DNA of 8,707 nt from Gp6-AA40 sp050742535 (GTDB taxonomy: Bacteria; Acidobacteriota; Vicinamibacteria; Vicinamibacterales; UBA2999). Made by a program: the position numbers and the translations under genes. Of the stretch, positions 1 to 6,859 are shown piece after piece (within the stretch, counting starts at the first letter, position 1; each line of letters begins with the position of its first letter). The DNA lies in assembly GCA_050742535.1 (NCBI GenBank), contig JBOGIQ010000262.1, forward strand, positions 1 to 8,707. Reading direction: 5' to 3'. The notes below the pieces were generated by a model. That model was not told the origin of the DNA and ran no database searches. It saw only the letters and a list, made by a program, of their open reading frames with translations.

Positions 1-1254
1 CACCGGCTTGCCCGTCGTGCGGTCCAGCACGAAGACGAATCCCTGCTTGGTGAGCTGGGCGACGGCCTTGACAGGGCGGCCATCCACGGTGATGTCCGCA
101 AGGATCGGCGCGGTCGGCGGGTCGAAATCCCATATGTCGTGGTGGGTCAGCTGAAAGTGCCAGACGCGTTTGCCCGTCTTGGCATCGAGCGCCACCACCG
201 AGTTCGCGTAGAGGTTGTTTCCCGGGCGATACCCACCGTAGTAGTCGCTCGTCGCGGACTCCGTCGCGATGTAGAAGAGGCCCAACTCGGGATCCGCCGT
301 GGCGGGCGCCCAGAAGCCCGCGTTGCCGGTGTACAGGTTCGACCGTTCACGGAGTGCTGGACGCTCTTTCGCCCAGGCGTTCAAACCACGAGGGACCTCC
401 CACACCTTGGGATCCGCCTTGAGCCACGTCTCGGCGCCCTCTTCCCCGGGCCGGGGAATGGTGTTGAAGCGCCACAGCATCTTGCCGGTCCTGGTGTCGT
501 AGGCGACCACGTCACCCGGGATGTTCATCGGCCACTGTTCGTTGATGGACGCGTTGGGAAGGTTCGGCGTCGAGCCTGTATGCATCGAGATCGGCGCCAC
601 CAGGACGTTGCCGACGATGGCCACGGGAGACGTGTTAGCCACCCGGCCCTCCCGAGGCAATCCCGGCCGCTCGTTCCAGCGCAGGTTGGCGGCCAGATCG
701 ACGACACCCTCTTTGCCGAAGCTCGACACCTGTCGCCCGGTCTTCGCGTCGAGCGCGACGAGCATGTAGCTGTTCATGACGACAAAGATCCGCTCGTCGC
801 CGGCGCCGTCCGTCCAGTAGCTGACGCCGCGGCCAGAGGTTCTCGACAGCGGATCGATGATGTCGAACCATCGCAGCAACTCTCCGGTCGGACGCCAGTG
901 CCACAGCAGTTGGCCGGTGGCGGCATCGAGTGCCACGACATCGCGATTGATGCCGGCCGTCGTATACATCACGCCACCGACGATCAGCGGACTGACCTGC
1001 ATCGTGGTTGCGGGCCGTGGACCGAAGTTCCGCGCCGACCAGCGCCAGGCCACGCGAAGATTGCGGACGTTGGTGGCATCGATCTGATTTGCGGACGAAT
1101 ACCGCGTCGCACCGGCGTCGCCGCCGAAGAACCGCCACTCGATGTCGTTCTTGGACGAGCTGGCACCGCTTTGGCCCGCCAGGGTGGCCGACAGTCCCAT
1201 CGCCGACCCGAGGGCGGCAACAGCCAAAAGCACTTTCACTCTCCACGCGAACAT
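1..1254 (-). CDS. PQQ-dependent dehydrogenase, glucose-dehydrogenase-like quinoprotein (3' partial)
   Basis: The first 418 codons of an exported quinoprotein beta-propeller are present; the C-terminus lies beyond base 1. Residues 1-27 form a signal peptide (basic start, hydrophobic LLAVAALGSAMG, then a small-residue cleavage region near TLAGQ). Seen motifs are the N-terminal propeller signature GGDAGATRYSSANQI (44-58), repeated propeller segments of the VVALDAATG type (106-113, 166-173, 250-257, 353-361), the PQQ-enzyme block HHDIWDFD (371-378), and TKQGFVFVLDRTTG (402-415). D376 and K403 have the spacing I recall for the active-site Asp/Lys pair of membrane glucose dehydrogenase. There is no cysteine, so the vicinal disulfide of methanol/ethanol dehydrogenases is absent, which favours the glucose-dehydrogenase branch. 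The start at 1254 is set by AAGGAG six bases upstream. Family members oxidise sugars or alcohols in the periplasm and pass electrons to the respiratory chain; the exact substrate cannot be read from sequence. Confidence 0.9.
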   Translation of the reverse strand, partial: MFAWRVKVLLAVAALGSAMGLSATLAGQSGASSSKNDIEWRFFGGDAGATRYSSANQIDATNVRNLRVAWRWSARNFGPRPATTMQVSPLIVGGVMYTTAGINRDVVALDAATGQLLWHWRPTGELLRWFDIIDPLSRTSGRGVSYWTDGAGDERIFVVMNSYMLVALDAKTGRQVSSFGKEGVVDLAANLRWNERPGLPREGRVANTSPVAIVGNVLVAPISMHTGSTPNLPNASINEQWPMNIPGDVVAYDTRTGKMLWRFNTIPRPGEEGAETWLKADPKVWEVPRGLNAWAKERPALRERSNLYTGNAGFWAPATADPELGLFYIATESATSDYYGGYRPGNNLYANSVVALDAKTGKRVWHFQLTHHDIWDFDPPTAPILADITVDGRPVKAVAQLTKQGFVFVLDRTTGKPV

Positions 1255-1260
1255 TCCGGG

Positions 1261-1328
1261 CTCCTTGTCGAAGGTGGTTCTACTCGAGCGTGCGCAGCCG
1301 TTATAGCAGGCGCGCCGACTGCCAGCAA
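1261..1328 (-). promoter_or_regulatory. Promoter and ribosome binding site of the PQQ dehydrogenase gene
   Basis: On the minus strand, TTGCTG (1323-1328) is followed by a 17-base spacer and TATAAC (1300-1305). A TG dinucleotide sits one base before the -10 box, giving an extended -10 (TGCTATAAC). Transcription would start near 1293, leaving a leader of roughly 40 bases with AAGGAG at 1261-1266, six bases before the ATG. The -35 matches only the TTG core, but the extended -10 and ideal spacing compensate. This is pattern matching to the sigma-70 consensus, not measured. Confidence 0.55.
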
Positions 1329-1420
1329 CGCTCATCCGCTGTCGGACCGTTGCCGGCGGCCCCCTGACACGAGTAAGCTCGCCGAAACCGAGCACCCCGC
1401 TCAGAACCGGGACTATCGAG

Positions 1421-2518
1421 ATGAGATCACGAATCGCGCTCGCGGTGCTTTTCGTCTCCGCCGCCGTCGCCGCGGCCGGACAAAGTCCGTCTTCCAGCCA
1501 TCCACGAGGCAGCGGCCTGCAAGCGTGGCAAAACCCCGGACTGCCGGGCGTCCTGGCCAAGTGCAAGACTCCACCTCCTCTCAACGCCGAACGGCTCAAG
1601 CAGGTCGCGGCGGCCAACGCCGATCCTGCGAACGCGGGACAACCACCCGAGTGGGCCCCGCTGCCCGCGTCGTCCGCCATTCCGGGGGTGATCGCGGCAG
1701 GCCAGAACTGGAAGGTCGTCTGGTCGTGGGAGGGCAATAACGCGGACGGGCCCATCGCCGCGAACGACGGGACGATCCTGTTCGCGAACAACGACGCGAG
1801 CAACGTCATGAAGATGGACCCGGCAACCGGCCTGGCCACCGTTCTCTTCGGCAGCACGAACACCAGCGGAGCCTTGTCGCGCAGCAAGAACGGCGCGCTG
1901 TTCGTCGCCCAGCGTGGTCTCGGCATGGGCATCGAGCAGCTCGAACCGCAGCGGAAGATGCTGGCGAACTCCTACAACGGTGAACCGCTCGAGTGCGTCG
2001 GCGGCGGCATCAACGACCTCATGGCCGACGCGCGCGGCGGCGTCTACATCTCGGGTCTGTCAGGCGGCGTGTACTACGCCAACCCGCAGGGCGTCGTCTC
2101 GCGATATGGCCAGGGCATTCGCAGCAACGGCATCATCCTGAGCCCCGACGAGAAGACGCTGTACGTCACCAACGGCGGAACGCTGATTGCCTTTGACGTG
2201 ATGCCCGACGGGGCGCTGACAAACCAGCGCGATTTCGGAAAGCTGCGCGGCGGCCAGGGCGGAGACGGCTCGGCGGTTGATGCAGAGGGGCGGGTCTACG
2301 TCGCCACCGGTGCGTCCGTGGACGTCTTCGCACCGAACGGCGAGTTCCTGGGCAGTATCGTGGGGCCGCGGGGACTGCACGGCACGGCCTTCGGCGGGCG
2401 GGACAAGAAGACGCTCTACGCCATCGTCTTCTACGGCACGTGGGGGACGAAGAGCGCGCGGAACCGTGTCATCGCGATTCCGACGATCGCGCAGGGCTAC
2501 ATGGGGCGAGCGAAGTAA
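1421..2518 (+). CDS. Secreted SMP-30/gluconolactonase-like beta-propeller protein
   Basis: A 365-residue exported protein. Residues 1-20 form a signal peptide (RSR, then a hydrophobic run ending AVAAAG). A proline/alanine-rich stretch up to about residue 95 precedes the propeller. The SMP-30/LRE pattern is clear: ADGPIAANDGTILFANND (108-125), GINDLMADARGGVYIS (196-211), GIRSNGIILSPDEKTLYVT (232-250) and GGDGSAVDAEGRVYVAT (280-296). By alignment of motifs from memory, N236 and D282 match the metal-ligand Asn and Asp, and N199 the substrate-side Asn. The first metal-ligand Glu of the usual EGP motif appears to be Asp (D109). Family members hydrolyse lactones, so a role opening the lactone made by the divergent quinoprotein is plausible but inferred; a non-catalytic propeller is the alternative. 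No good Shine-Dalgarno precedes the ATG; the start rests on the signal peptide beginning there. Confidence 0.8.
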   Translation: MRSRIALAVLFVSAAVAAAGQSPSSSHPRGSGLQAWQNPGLPGVLAKCKTPPPLNAERLKQVAAANADPANAGQPPEWAPLPASSAIPGVIAAGQNWKVVWSWEGNNADGPIAANDGTILFANNDASNVMKMDPATGLATVLFGSTNTSGALSRSKNGALFVAQRGLGMGIEQLEPQRKMLANSYNGEPLECVGGGINDLMADARGGVYISGLSGGVYYANPQGVVSRYGQGIRSNGIILSPDEKTLYVTNGGTLIAFDVMPDGALTNQRDFGKLRGGQGGDGSAVDAEGRVYVATGASVDVFAPNGEFLGSIVGPRGLHGTAFGGRDKKTLYAIVFYGTWGTKSARNRVIAIPTIAQGYMGRAK

Positions 2519-2522
2519 TCCA

Positions 2523-2552
2523 GTGACCGCCGGGTGAGCAACACGGCGTCAC
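2523..2552 (+). other. Imperfect hairpin after the SMP-30-like gene
   Basis: GTGACCGCCG (2523-2532) can pair with CGGCGTCAC (2544-2552), with one bulged C and an 11-base loop, starting four bases after the TAA. No T-run follows, so it is not a standard intrinsic terminator. It could protect the 3' end of the transcript or be chance. The rest of the 2519-2661 gap between the two converging genes holds nothing else I can support. Confidence 0.3.
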
Positions 2553-2661
2553 CGCGTCGAGCGGAAGGGTCCTCAGGTCCCAACATCAGCGACAAGCCGA
2601 TCGTGCGGATTGCGCCGACATGGTCAAGCGTGCGGAATTCAGCGGCGATCGGCCGACGCGC

Positions 2662-3600
2662 TCAGTCCTCCGTGGGCGGCGAGATGCTGTCGATGACGAG
2701 GACCTGCACCGGTCCGCGCGCTGGTTCGAGCCTCAGGCCCAACTGCTCGCGAACCGCGACTCCCAGCGTGGCCAGGTCTGACAACGGGTCCCCCGTGGTC
2801 GACAGCGGCGGCGCGAGGCCGCCCATGGGCCCGCCCGCTTCCGGCCTGAACTTCAGCAGCATGTCGTATTCACCCTTGAGGCCGGTCTTGTTCACCACCG
2901 TTCGGTCTGCGTATGTGCCGAGCGTGGTCGCGATCTGTTCGAGCGTCCGCCCGCTGGCGTTGAGCTGCACGCCCTGCGGGCCGAAGAACCCCCGCTGGCT
3001 GCACGGCACGCGCTCGTTGATGCTCGGGGTCGGTCTCGACGGATCACCCGGCGTGGCGCTCGCCGCCGCACGCTCTTTCCGTAGCGCCGCGCAGTCGACC
3101 GCGGTCGGCTTCAGCTCCGGTCCCAGACGGCCGTCTGCCCGGAGGGGTACGAGGTTGTAGATCGGCAGCTCGCGGGGTTCCACGTGCGCCTTCAGCTTGA
3201 AGCGCTCGAAAAGCATCGCCTGAATCATCAGCCGGCGCTGTTCATCGGTGAACGTGCCCTCGGGCTCTTTCGCGACGATGTCGAAGCGATCGCTCGCGAG
3301 CCAGGCCGGCGCGCCGACGAGCTGATGGTCGCGCAGGTTCCACGCGTTTGTGATCGTCACGCGCAGTGGCACGTTGATCGCCTGGTACTGACCGCGGCCG
3401 CCGCCAACGATCGAGGCGCCCGCGTCCGGCCCGGTGCGCTTGACCGACACGACGTCGAAGGTGAGCCGCGCAGGTTGAGGCTGCTGCGCGGCCGCGGCGA
3501 GGATGACACAGAGCGGCATCGACGCCCAGCAAACCGCACGGACGAGTCTCAGCGTGCCGGGGCGCCGGCCTGCCGTCGCCGTTCTCACAGGTCCTCTCAT
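2662..3600 (-). CDS. TIGR03435 (DUF3738) family exported protein
   Basis: A 312-residue protein of the acidobacterial TIGR03435 family. Residues about 17-38 form a hydrophobic export signal ending AAAAQ; the n-region has an RR pair but no Tat consensus. Family landmarks follow in order: FDVVSVKR (48-55), the WNLRDHQLVGAPAWL region with SDRFDIVAK (103-111), MIQAMLFERFKLKAHVEPRE (125-144), LPIYNLVPL (145-153), DRTVVNKTGLKGEYDMLLKF (232-251), and the closing block LGLRLEPARGPVQVLVID (287-304). C170 and C200 could form a disulfide. The ATG at 3600 is preferred because GGAGGG lies eight bases upstream; another in-frame ATG at 3639 has no such site and would add 13 basic residues. The family is secreted, abundant in Acidobacteriota, often in many copies per genome, and has no proven function. 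The gene points away from padR and shares its 215-base upstream region. Confidence 0.88.
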   Translation of the reverse strand: MRGPVRTATAGRRPGTLRLVRAVCWASMPLCVILAAAAQQPQPARLTFDVVSVKRTGPDAGASIVGGGRGQYQAINVPLRVTITNAWNLRDHQLVGAPAWLASDRFDIVAKEPEGTFTDEQRRLMIQAMLFERFKLKAHVEPRELPIYNLVPLRADGRLGPELKPTAVDCAALRKERAAASATPGDPSRPTPSINERVPCSQRGFFGPQGVQLNASGRTLEQIATTLGTYADRTVVNKTGLKGEYDMLLKFRPEAGGPMGGLAPPLSTTGDPLSDLATLGVAVREQLGLRLEPARGPVQVLVIDSISPPTED

Positions 3601-3681
3601 GGCTTCTGCCCTCCGTCGAGCGCGCGTGTAGTGTCCCACGAGTCAATCGCGGGTTTGTAGCCTGGTCTTGCGGCTCCCGCT

Positions 3682-3696
3682 CGACGTGCAACGTCG
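3682..3696. promoter_or_regulatory. Perfect short inverted repeat in the divergent TIGR03435/padR gap
   Basis: CGACGT and ACGTCG are exact inverted copies around a three-base centre (GCA). The site lies about 82 bases upstream of the TIGR03435 start and 120 bases upstream of padR, where an operator for either gene could sit. Six-base arms arise by chance fairly often in GC-rich DNA, so this is only a candidate. Confidence 0.25.
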
Positions 3697-3760
3697 GCGA
3701 CCTGATAAGCCACGCGCACCCTGCCAACCGTTCGGCCGCTGCTCTCGTCTAACCCATCAC

Positions 3761-3813
3761 ATTGCTAGGGGACCCTGCCACCTCTGGGGTCTCCCCTGGC
3801 AATCAGAGGTGGC
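3761..3813 (+). promoter_or_regulatory. Interleaved inverted repeats (A-B-A'-B') over the padR ribosome binding site
   Basis: Two strong inverted repeats alternate immediately before padR. Arm A (3761-3775) pairs with A' (3787-3803) through ATTGC/GCAAT, one T-G wobble, AGGG/CCCT and GACCC/GGGTC, with a two-base bulge (TC). Arm B (3777-3786, GCCACCTCTG) pairs perfectly over ten bases with B' (3804-3813, CAGAGGTGGC). B fills the loop of A-A', and A' is exactly the loop of B-B', with no spare linker, so both stems cannot form fully at once. B' contains the GAGGTGG ribosome binding site, and padR starts at 3816. The B-B' form would hide the site; A-A' would leave it free. A weak -10-like TCTAAC (3748-3753) would start transcription close to the first base of A. 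An RNA switch and a DNA operator are both possible. Confidence 0.55.
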
Positions 3814-3815
3814 TG

Positions 3816-4172
3816 ATGCCAGACGATCGATTGTTCATCCTCAAGGGCGCGCTCGACGTTCTCATCCTCAAGGCGCTGAGCTGGGGTCCCATGCATGGCT
3901 ACGGCGTGACGTACTGGATCCGCCAGGTCACGGAGGATGCATTCGACATCCAGGAAGGCGCGCTGTATCCCGCGCTCCACCGACTCGAGGCCAGGGGATG
4001 GATCGACTCGGAGTGGGGGGTGTCCGACAACAACCGTCGCGCCAAGTACTACGAGCTGACCCCCCTTGGCCGGAAGCAACTGCGCCACGAGCTCTCGGTG
4101 TGGGCGAGGTACGCCGAGGCCGTTACCAGGGTCGTGTCGGCGACACAGAAGCCGGCCTGGCTTCGGCGCTAG
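3816..4172 (+). CDS. PadR-family transcriptional regulator
   Basis: A 118-residue winged-helix repressor-type protein of the short PadR class (N-terminal PadR domain plus one C-terminal helix for dimerisation). Seen motifs: LDVLILKALSWGPMHGYGV (13-31), the recognition-helix region EGALYPALHRLEARGWI (47-63), and the wing with RRAKYYELTPLGRKQL (74-89). The ATG at 3816 is chosen over one at 3762 because residue 3 onward starts the family's usual N-terminus (DDRLFILKGALD) and GAGGTGG lies just upstream; the longer form would read through the inverted repeats. The stop codon directly abuts the start of the ADOP permease gene, the standard arrangement for PadR-ADOP pairs in Acidobacteriota. PadR proteins usually repress their own operon until a ligand binds; the ligand here is unknown. 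Confidence 0.93.
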   Translation: MPDDRLFILKGALDVLILKALSWGPMHGYGVTYWIRQVTEDAFDIQEGALYPALHRLEARGWIDSEWGVSDNNRRAKYYELTPLGRKQLRHELSVWARYAEAVTRVVSATQKPAWLRR

Positions 4173-6857
4173 ATGTCACGCAGACAGCCGATGTGGCGGC
4201 GGTACCTGACCTTCTGGGGACGGGATATCGATCAGGACCTCGGCGACGAGGTGACTTTTCACATCGACGCCCGAACGCGCGAGCTGATCGAACGGGGATG
4301 GGACCCAGTGAGTGCACGCGCCGAGGCGGAACGCGCGTTTGGCGACGTTGCCGCGATCGCATCGGAGGTCCGGCGCATCGACCGCCGGGCCTACCGGGAG
4401 CACCGTATGACGCAATATCTGGCCGAGATTCGCGACGACATCCGCTTTGCCCTGAGACAGTTCCGCCGTTACCCCAGATACTGGGGCGGGATCGTTCTTA
4501 CGCTCGTGGTCGGTATCGCCACGTCGGCCAGCCTGTTCACCATCGTCGATGGCGTCCTGCTGAAACCACTGCCCTATCGCGTGCCCGAGCAGCTCGTCCT
4601 GCTCAGCACCCTCAACCTTCCAGGCGAGTACATCGAAACGCGACAACGCGCCAGGACGATGGACGTCGCGGCGTACTACCCGGCGCCACGGGAGGTCACG
4701 CTCGATATCTCCGGTCAGCCGGCCCGCCTGCGGGCCGCCGGCGTCACCTCCGACCTCTTCGACGTGCTTGGCGTGCAGCCAGTCCTGGGACGCCCTTTCT
4801 CGCGCGATGAAATGCGTCCGAACGGCCCGGGAATCCAGGGCAGCGATTTCTGGCGAACGTTTGGCGTGGTGATCATCAGCACTTCCATCTGGGAACAGTA
4901 TTTCGGCCGCAGCCAGGATGTCGTCGGTCGCAGGCTGCAGATTGAAAACACGCCGCACACAATCGTGGGCGTCATGCCGGCCGGTTTCAACTTCCCGGCC
5001 CGTGACATCGGGCTCTGGTTTCCTCACAACATCGACCCGGCCAATCCGTGGTCGGGCAACGTCGCGACGATGATTGGGCGTCTGCGTCCCGGGCACACGG
5101 TCGAGCAGGCGCGCGCCGAATTCCGCACGCTGATGCCGACGTTTCTCGAGCTCATTCCATGGCGCCGGTATCTCCGGGATTACGGGCGCGAGGCCGACGT
5201 GCAGCCGCTCGCGGAGTCAATCGTGGGCGGCGCCAGACGGGTGTTGCTCGTGCTGGCTGCCGCGATCGGCGCCGTTCTGCTGGTGCTGTGTGTCAATGTG
5301 GCGAATCTCCTGCTGGCACGCGGGGTGTCCCGCCACCGCGAGATGATGACGAGGGCGGCCCTCGGCGCCGGTCGTTCGCGGCTGGCCCGCCAGGTCATCG
5401 TCGAAAGCCTGACGGTGAGTATGGTGTCTGGCGTCGTTGGGGTGCTCCTGGCGCTGACGCTGACGAGGGCGCTCGTGCGCCTCCTGCCGGCGGATCTTCC
5501 GCGCATCGAGGAGATTGGGCTCGACCTGCGCGTGTTTGGGTTTGCCCTCGGGATCTCTGCTGTCGTTGGCCTCGCGTTCGGATTGCTGCCGGCGTTTCGC
5601 GCGACCAGCGCCGGACGCGGGCTGCTCGACCGGACCAGCGATGCGCGTGAGCGGTACGCGTCCGGCTTTCTCGTCGCGCTCCAGTTCTCCATGGCCGTCG
5701 TCCTCGTCAGCGCGGCCGTGCTTCTGCTCCAGAGCCTGTGGAATCTCGACGCCGTGAACCCGGGCTTCCGCCCCGACCGCCTGGTGACGGCGCGCGTGGC
5801 ACCGCCCGGATTCGGGCGGCGTGAGCAGCCGGCCAAATACCTGTTCGCCGAGCAGTTGCTCAACGAGCTCCGCGCGGCGCCGGCCGCCGAATCGGCGGCG
5901 TTGGCCAGCGCCGTGCCGTTCGACCAGGGGTTGTTCGGCACGGTGTTTCGAATCGAAGGCGGCGCAGCCCAGGACCCGGCGTCCGCCGCCGGCGCCATGT
6001 ATCTCGGCGTGACCAGCGGCTATTTCGCGACGATGGGAACGCCCGTGATCGAGGGTCGGGACTTCACGGACGCTGACGGGGTGACCAGTCCCCGAGTGGC
6101 GATGATCAGCGACCGGACGGCGCGCCGGTACTGGGCCGATCGAAGTCCGATTGGCGCACGAATCAGATTCACCGATCAGCGGCAGTTCATGATTGGCGCG
6201 GACGGCGAAGAGCCCTTCTTCACCATCGTCGGCGTCGTCGGCGATACCAGGTTTGCGAGCCTGACCGACGACGCTCCACCGTTGGTCTATCTTCCGCTCA
6301 GTCAGTTCTGGGACATCGACTCTCTCCGCGTTGTCGTGCGAACGAACGGCACGAGCACGGTCAGCGCCAGTGAACTGCAGGGTCTGGTGTCGCGCCTCGA
6401 TCGGACGGCGCCAGTGAGCGACGTGCAGACAGTCGAGGGACGGCTCAACGAGGCGATCGCCCGGCCGCGATTCGCGGCGTATCTGATGGCGGCCTTCGCG
6501 GTTGTCGTGGTCTTCCTCGCCGCGGTCGGCGCCTATGGCGTCCTCTCGCATGCGATGAATCGGCGCATGCGCGAGATTGGTGTGCGCCTGGCGTTGGGGG
6601 CCAGCGGAGGCGAGGTGTTCGGGCTGTTGTTTCGCCACGGGATGACGCTCACGCTCGTCGGTCTCGCGGTCGGGATCCCGGCGGCGGCCGCCTCGATGCG
6701 ATTCGTGTCGGCCCTCCTCTTTGGCGTCGAGCCGGCGAACGCGCTCGTCTTTGCCAGTGTCTCAGGCGTACTCCTTCTAGTTGGCGTTTGCGTGTCGTAC
6801 GTGCCGGCGCGGCGGGCGCGCCGGATCGATCCGATCGCCGCGCTGAGGTGCGAATGA
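4173..6857 (+). CDS. ADOP-family ABC transporter permease (MacB/FtsX-like)
   Basis: An 894-residue inner-membrane permease of the acidobacterial duplicated orphan permease type (TIGR03434). Residues 1-80 form the cytoplasmic prefix domain (DLGDEVTFHIDARTRELIERG region, then AERAFGD). About eight membrane segments are visible: 104-129, 355-382, 412-440, 453-475, 498-521, 768-791, 822-847 and 855-878. Periplasmic MacB-core domains lie at about 130-350 and 525-765. The two FtsX repeats show matching cytoplasmic motifs, REMMTRAALGAGRSRLARQV (389-408) and REIGVRLALGAS (800-811), and the tail RRIDPIAALRCE is typical. No ATPase gene is in the window, as expected for these orphan permeases. Relatives act in MacB-type export or mechanotransmission, but ADOP substrates are unknown. 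ATG follows the padR TAG with no gap, and the TGA overlaps the tandem start codons of the amidohydrolase gene, implying translational coupling on both sides. Confidence 0.93.
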   Translation: MSRRQPMWRRYLTFWGRDIDQDLGDEVTFHIDARTRELIERGWDPVSARAEAERAFGDVAAIASEVRRIDRRAYREHRMTQYLAEIRDDIRFALRQFRRYPRYWGGIVLTLVVGIATSASLFTIVDGVLLKPLPYRVPEQLVLLSTLNLPGEYIETRQRARTMDVAAYYPAPREVTLDISGQPARLRAAGVTSDLFDVLGVQPVLGRPFSRDEMRPNGPGIQGSDFWRTFGVVIISTSIWEQYFGRSQDVVGRRLQIENTPHTIVGVMPAGFNFPARDIGLWFPHNIDPANPWSGNVATMIGRLRPGHTVEQARAEFRTLMPTFLELIPWRRYLRDYGREADVQPLAESIVGGARRVLLVLAAAIGAVLLVLCVNVANLLLARGVSRHREMMTRAALGAGRSRLARQVIVESLTVSMVSGVVGVLLALTLTRALVRLLPADLPRIEEIGLDLRVFGFALGISAVVGLAFGLLPAFRATSAGRGLLDRTSDARERYASGFLVALQFSMAVVLVSAAVLLLQSLWNLDAVNPGFRPDRLVTARVAPPGFGRREQPAKYLFAEQLLNELRAAPAAESAALASAVPFDQGLFGTVFRIEGGAAQDPASAAGAMYLGVTSGYFATMGTPVIEGRDFTDADGVTSPRVAMISDRTARRYWADRSPIGARIRFTDQRQFMIGADGEEPFFTIVGVVGDTRFASLTDDAPPLVYLPLSQFWDIDSLRVVVRTNGTSTVSASELQGLVSRLDRTAPVSDVQTVEGRLNEAIARPRFAAYLMAAFAVVVVFLAAVGAYGVLSHAMNRRMREIGVRLALGASGGEVFGLLFRHGMTLTLVGLAVGIPAAAASMRFVSALLFGVEPANALVFASVSGVLLLVGVCVSYVPARRARRIDPIAALRCE

Positions 6858-6859
6858 TG
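6845..6859 (+). promoter_or_regulatory. Ribosome binding site and tandem ATG start of the amidohydrolase gene
   Basis: GAGGTG (6845-6850) lies inside the last permease codons. Two in-frame ATGs follow, at 6854 (three bases away) and 6857 (six bases away); the permease stop TGA is 6855-6857. The second ATG has the better spacing and is used here. Either way the ribosome ending the permease can restart directly. Confidence 0.65.

Noticed and set aside
1350..1379. Possible plus-strand promoter for the SMP-30-like gene (TTGCCG, 18 bases, TAAGCT)
   Set aside because: Each box matches only about half of the consensus; too weak to annotate, although a promoter must lie somewhere in this gap.
139..1740. 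A 533-codon open frame on the plus strand opposite the PQQ dehydrogenase, running into the SMP-30-like gene in another frame
   Set aside because: The minus-strand frame has a signal peptide and clear PQQ-dehydrogenase motifs. The plus frame is arginine-rich with no recognisable domain, and such shadows are expected opposite high-GC genes.
3508..3600. Twin-arginine (Tat) signal in the TIGR03435 protein
   Set aside because: An RR pair exists (residues 12-13) but the surrounding S-R-R-x-F-L-K pattern is missing, so an ordinary Sec signal is more likely.
3761..3813. Intrinsic terminator or mobile-element end as the reason for the padR inverted repeats
   Set aside because: No T-run follows either stem, the arms sit immediately before a start codon, and there are no target duplications or transposase remnants nearby.
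3668..4810. A 380-codon plus-strand frame overlapping padR and the permease start
   Set aside because: It is Arg/Pro-rich, out of frame with both recognised genes, and crosses the intergenic inverted repeats.
5217..6638. A 473-codon open frame on the minus strand inside the ADOP permease region
   Set aside because: It lies entirely opposite an intact permease with membrane segments and FtsX motifs; its own translation is charged and domain-free.
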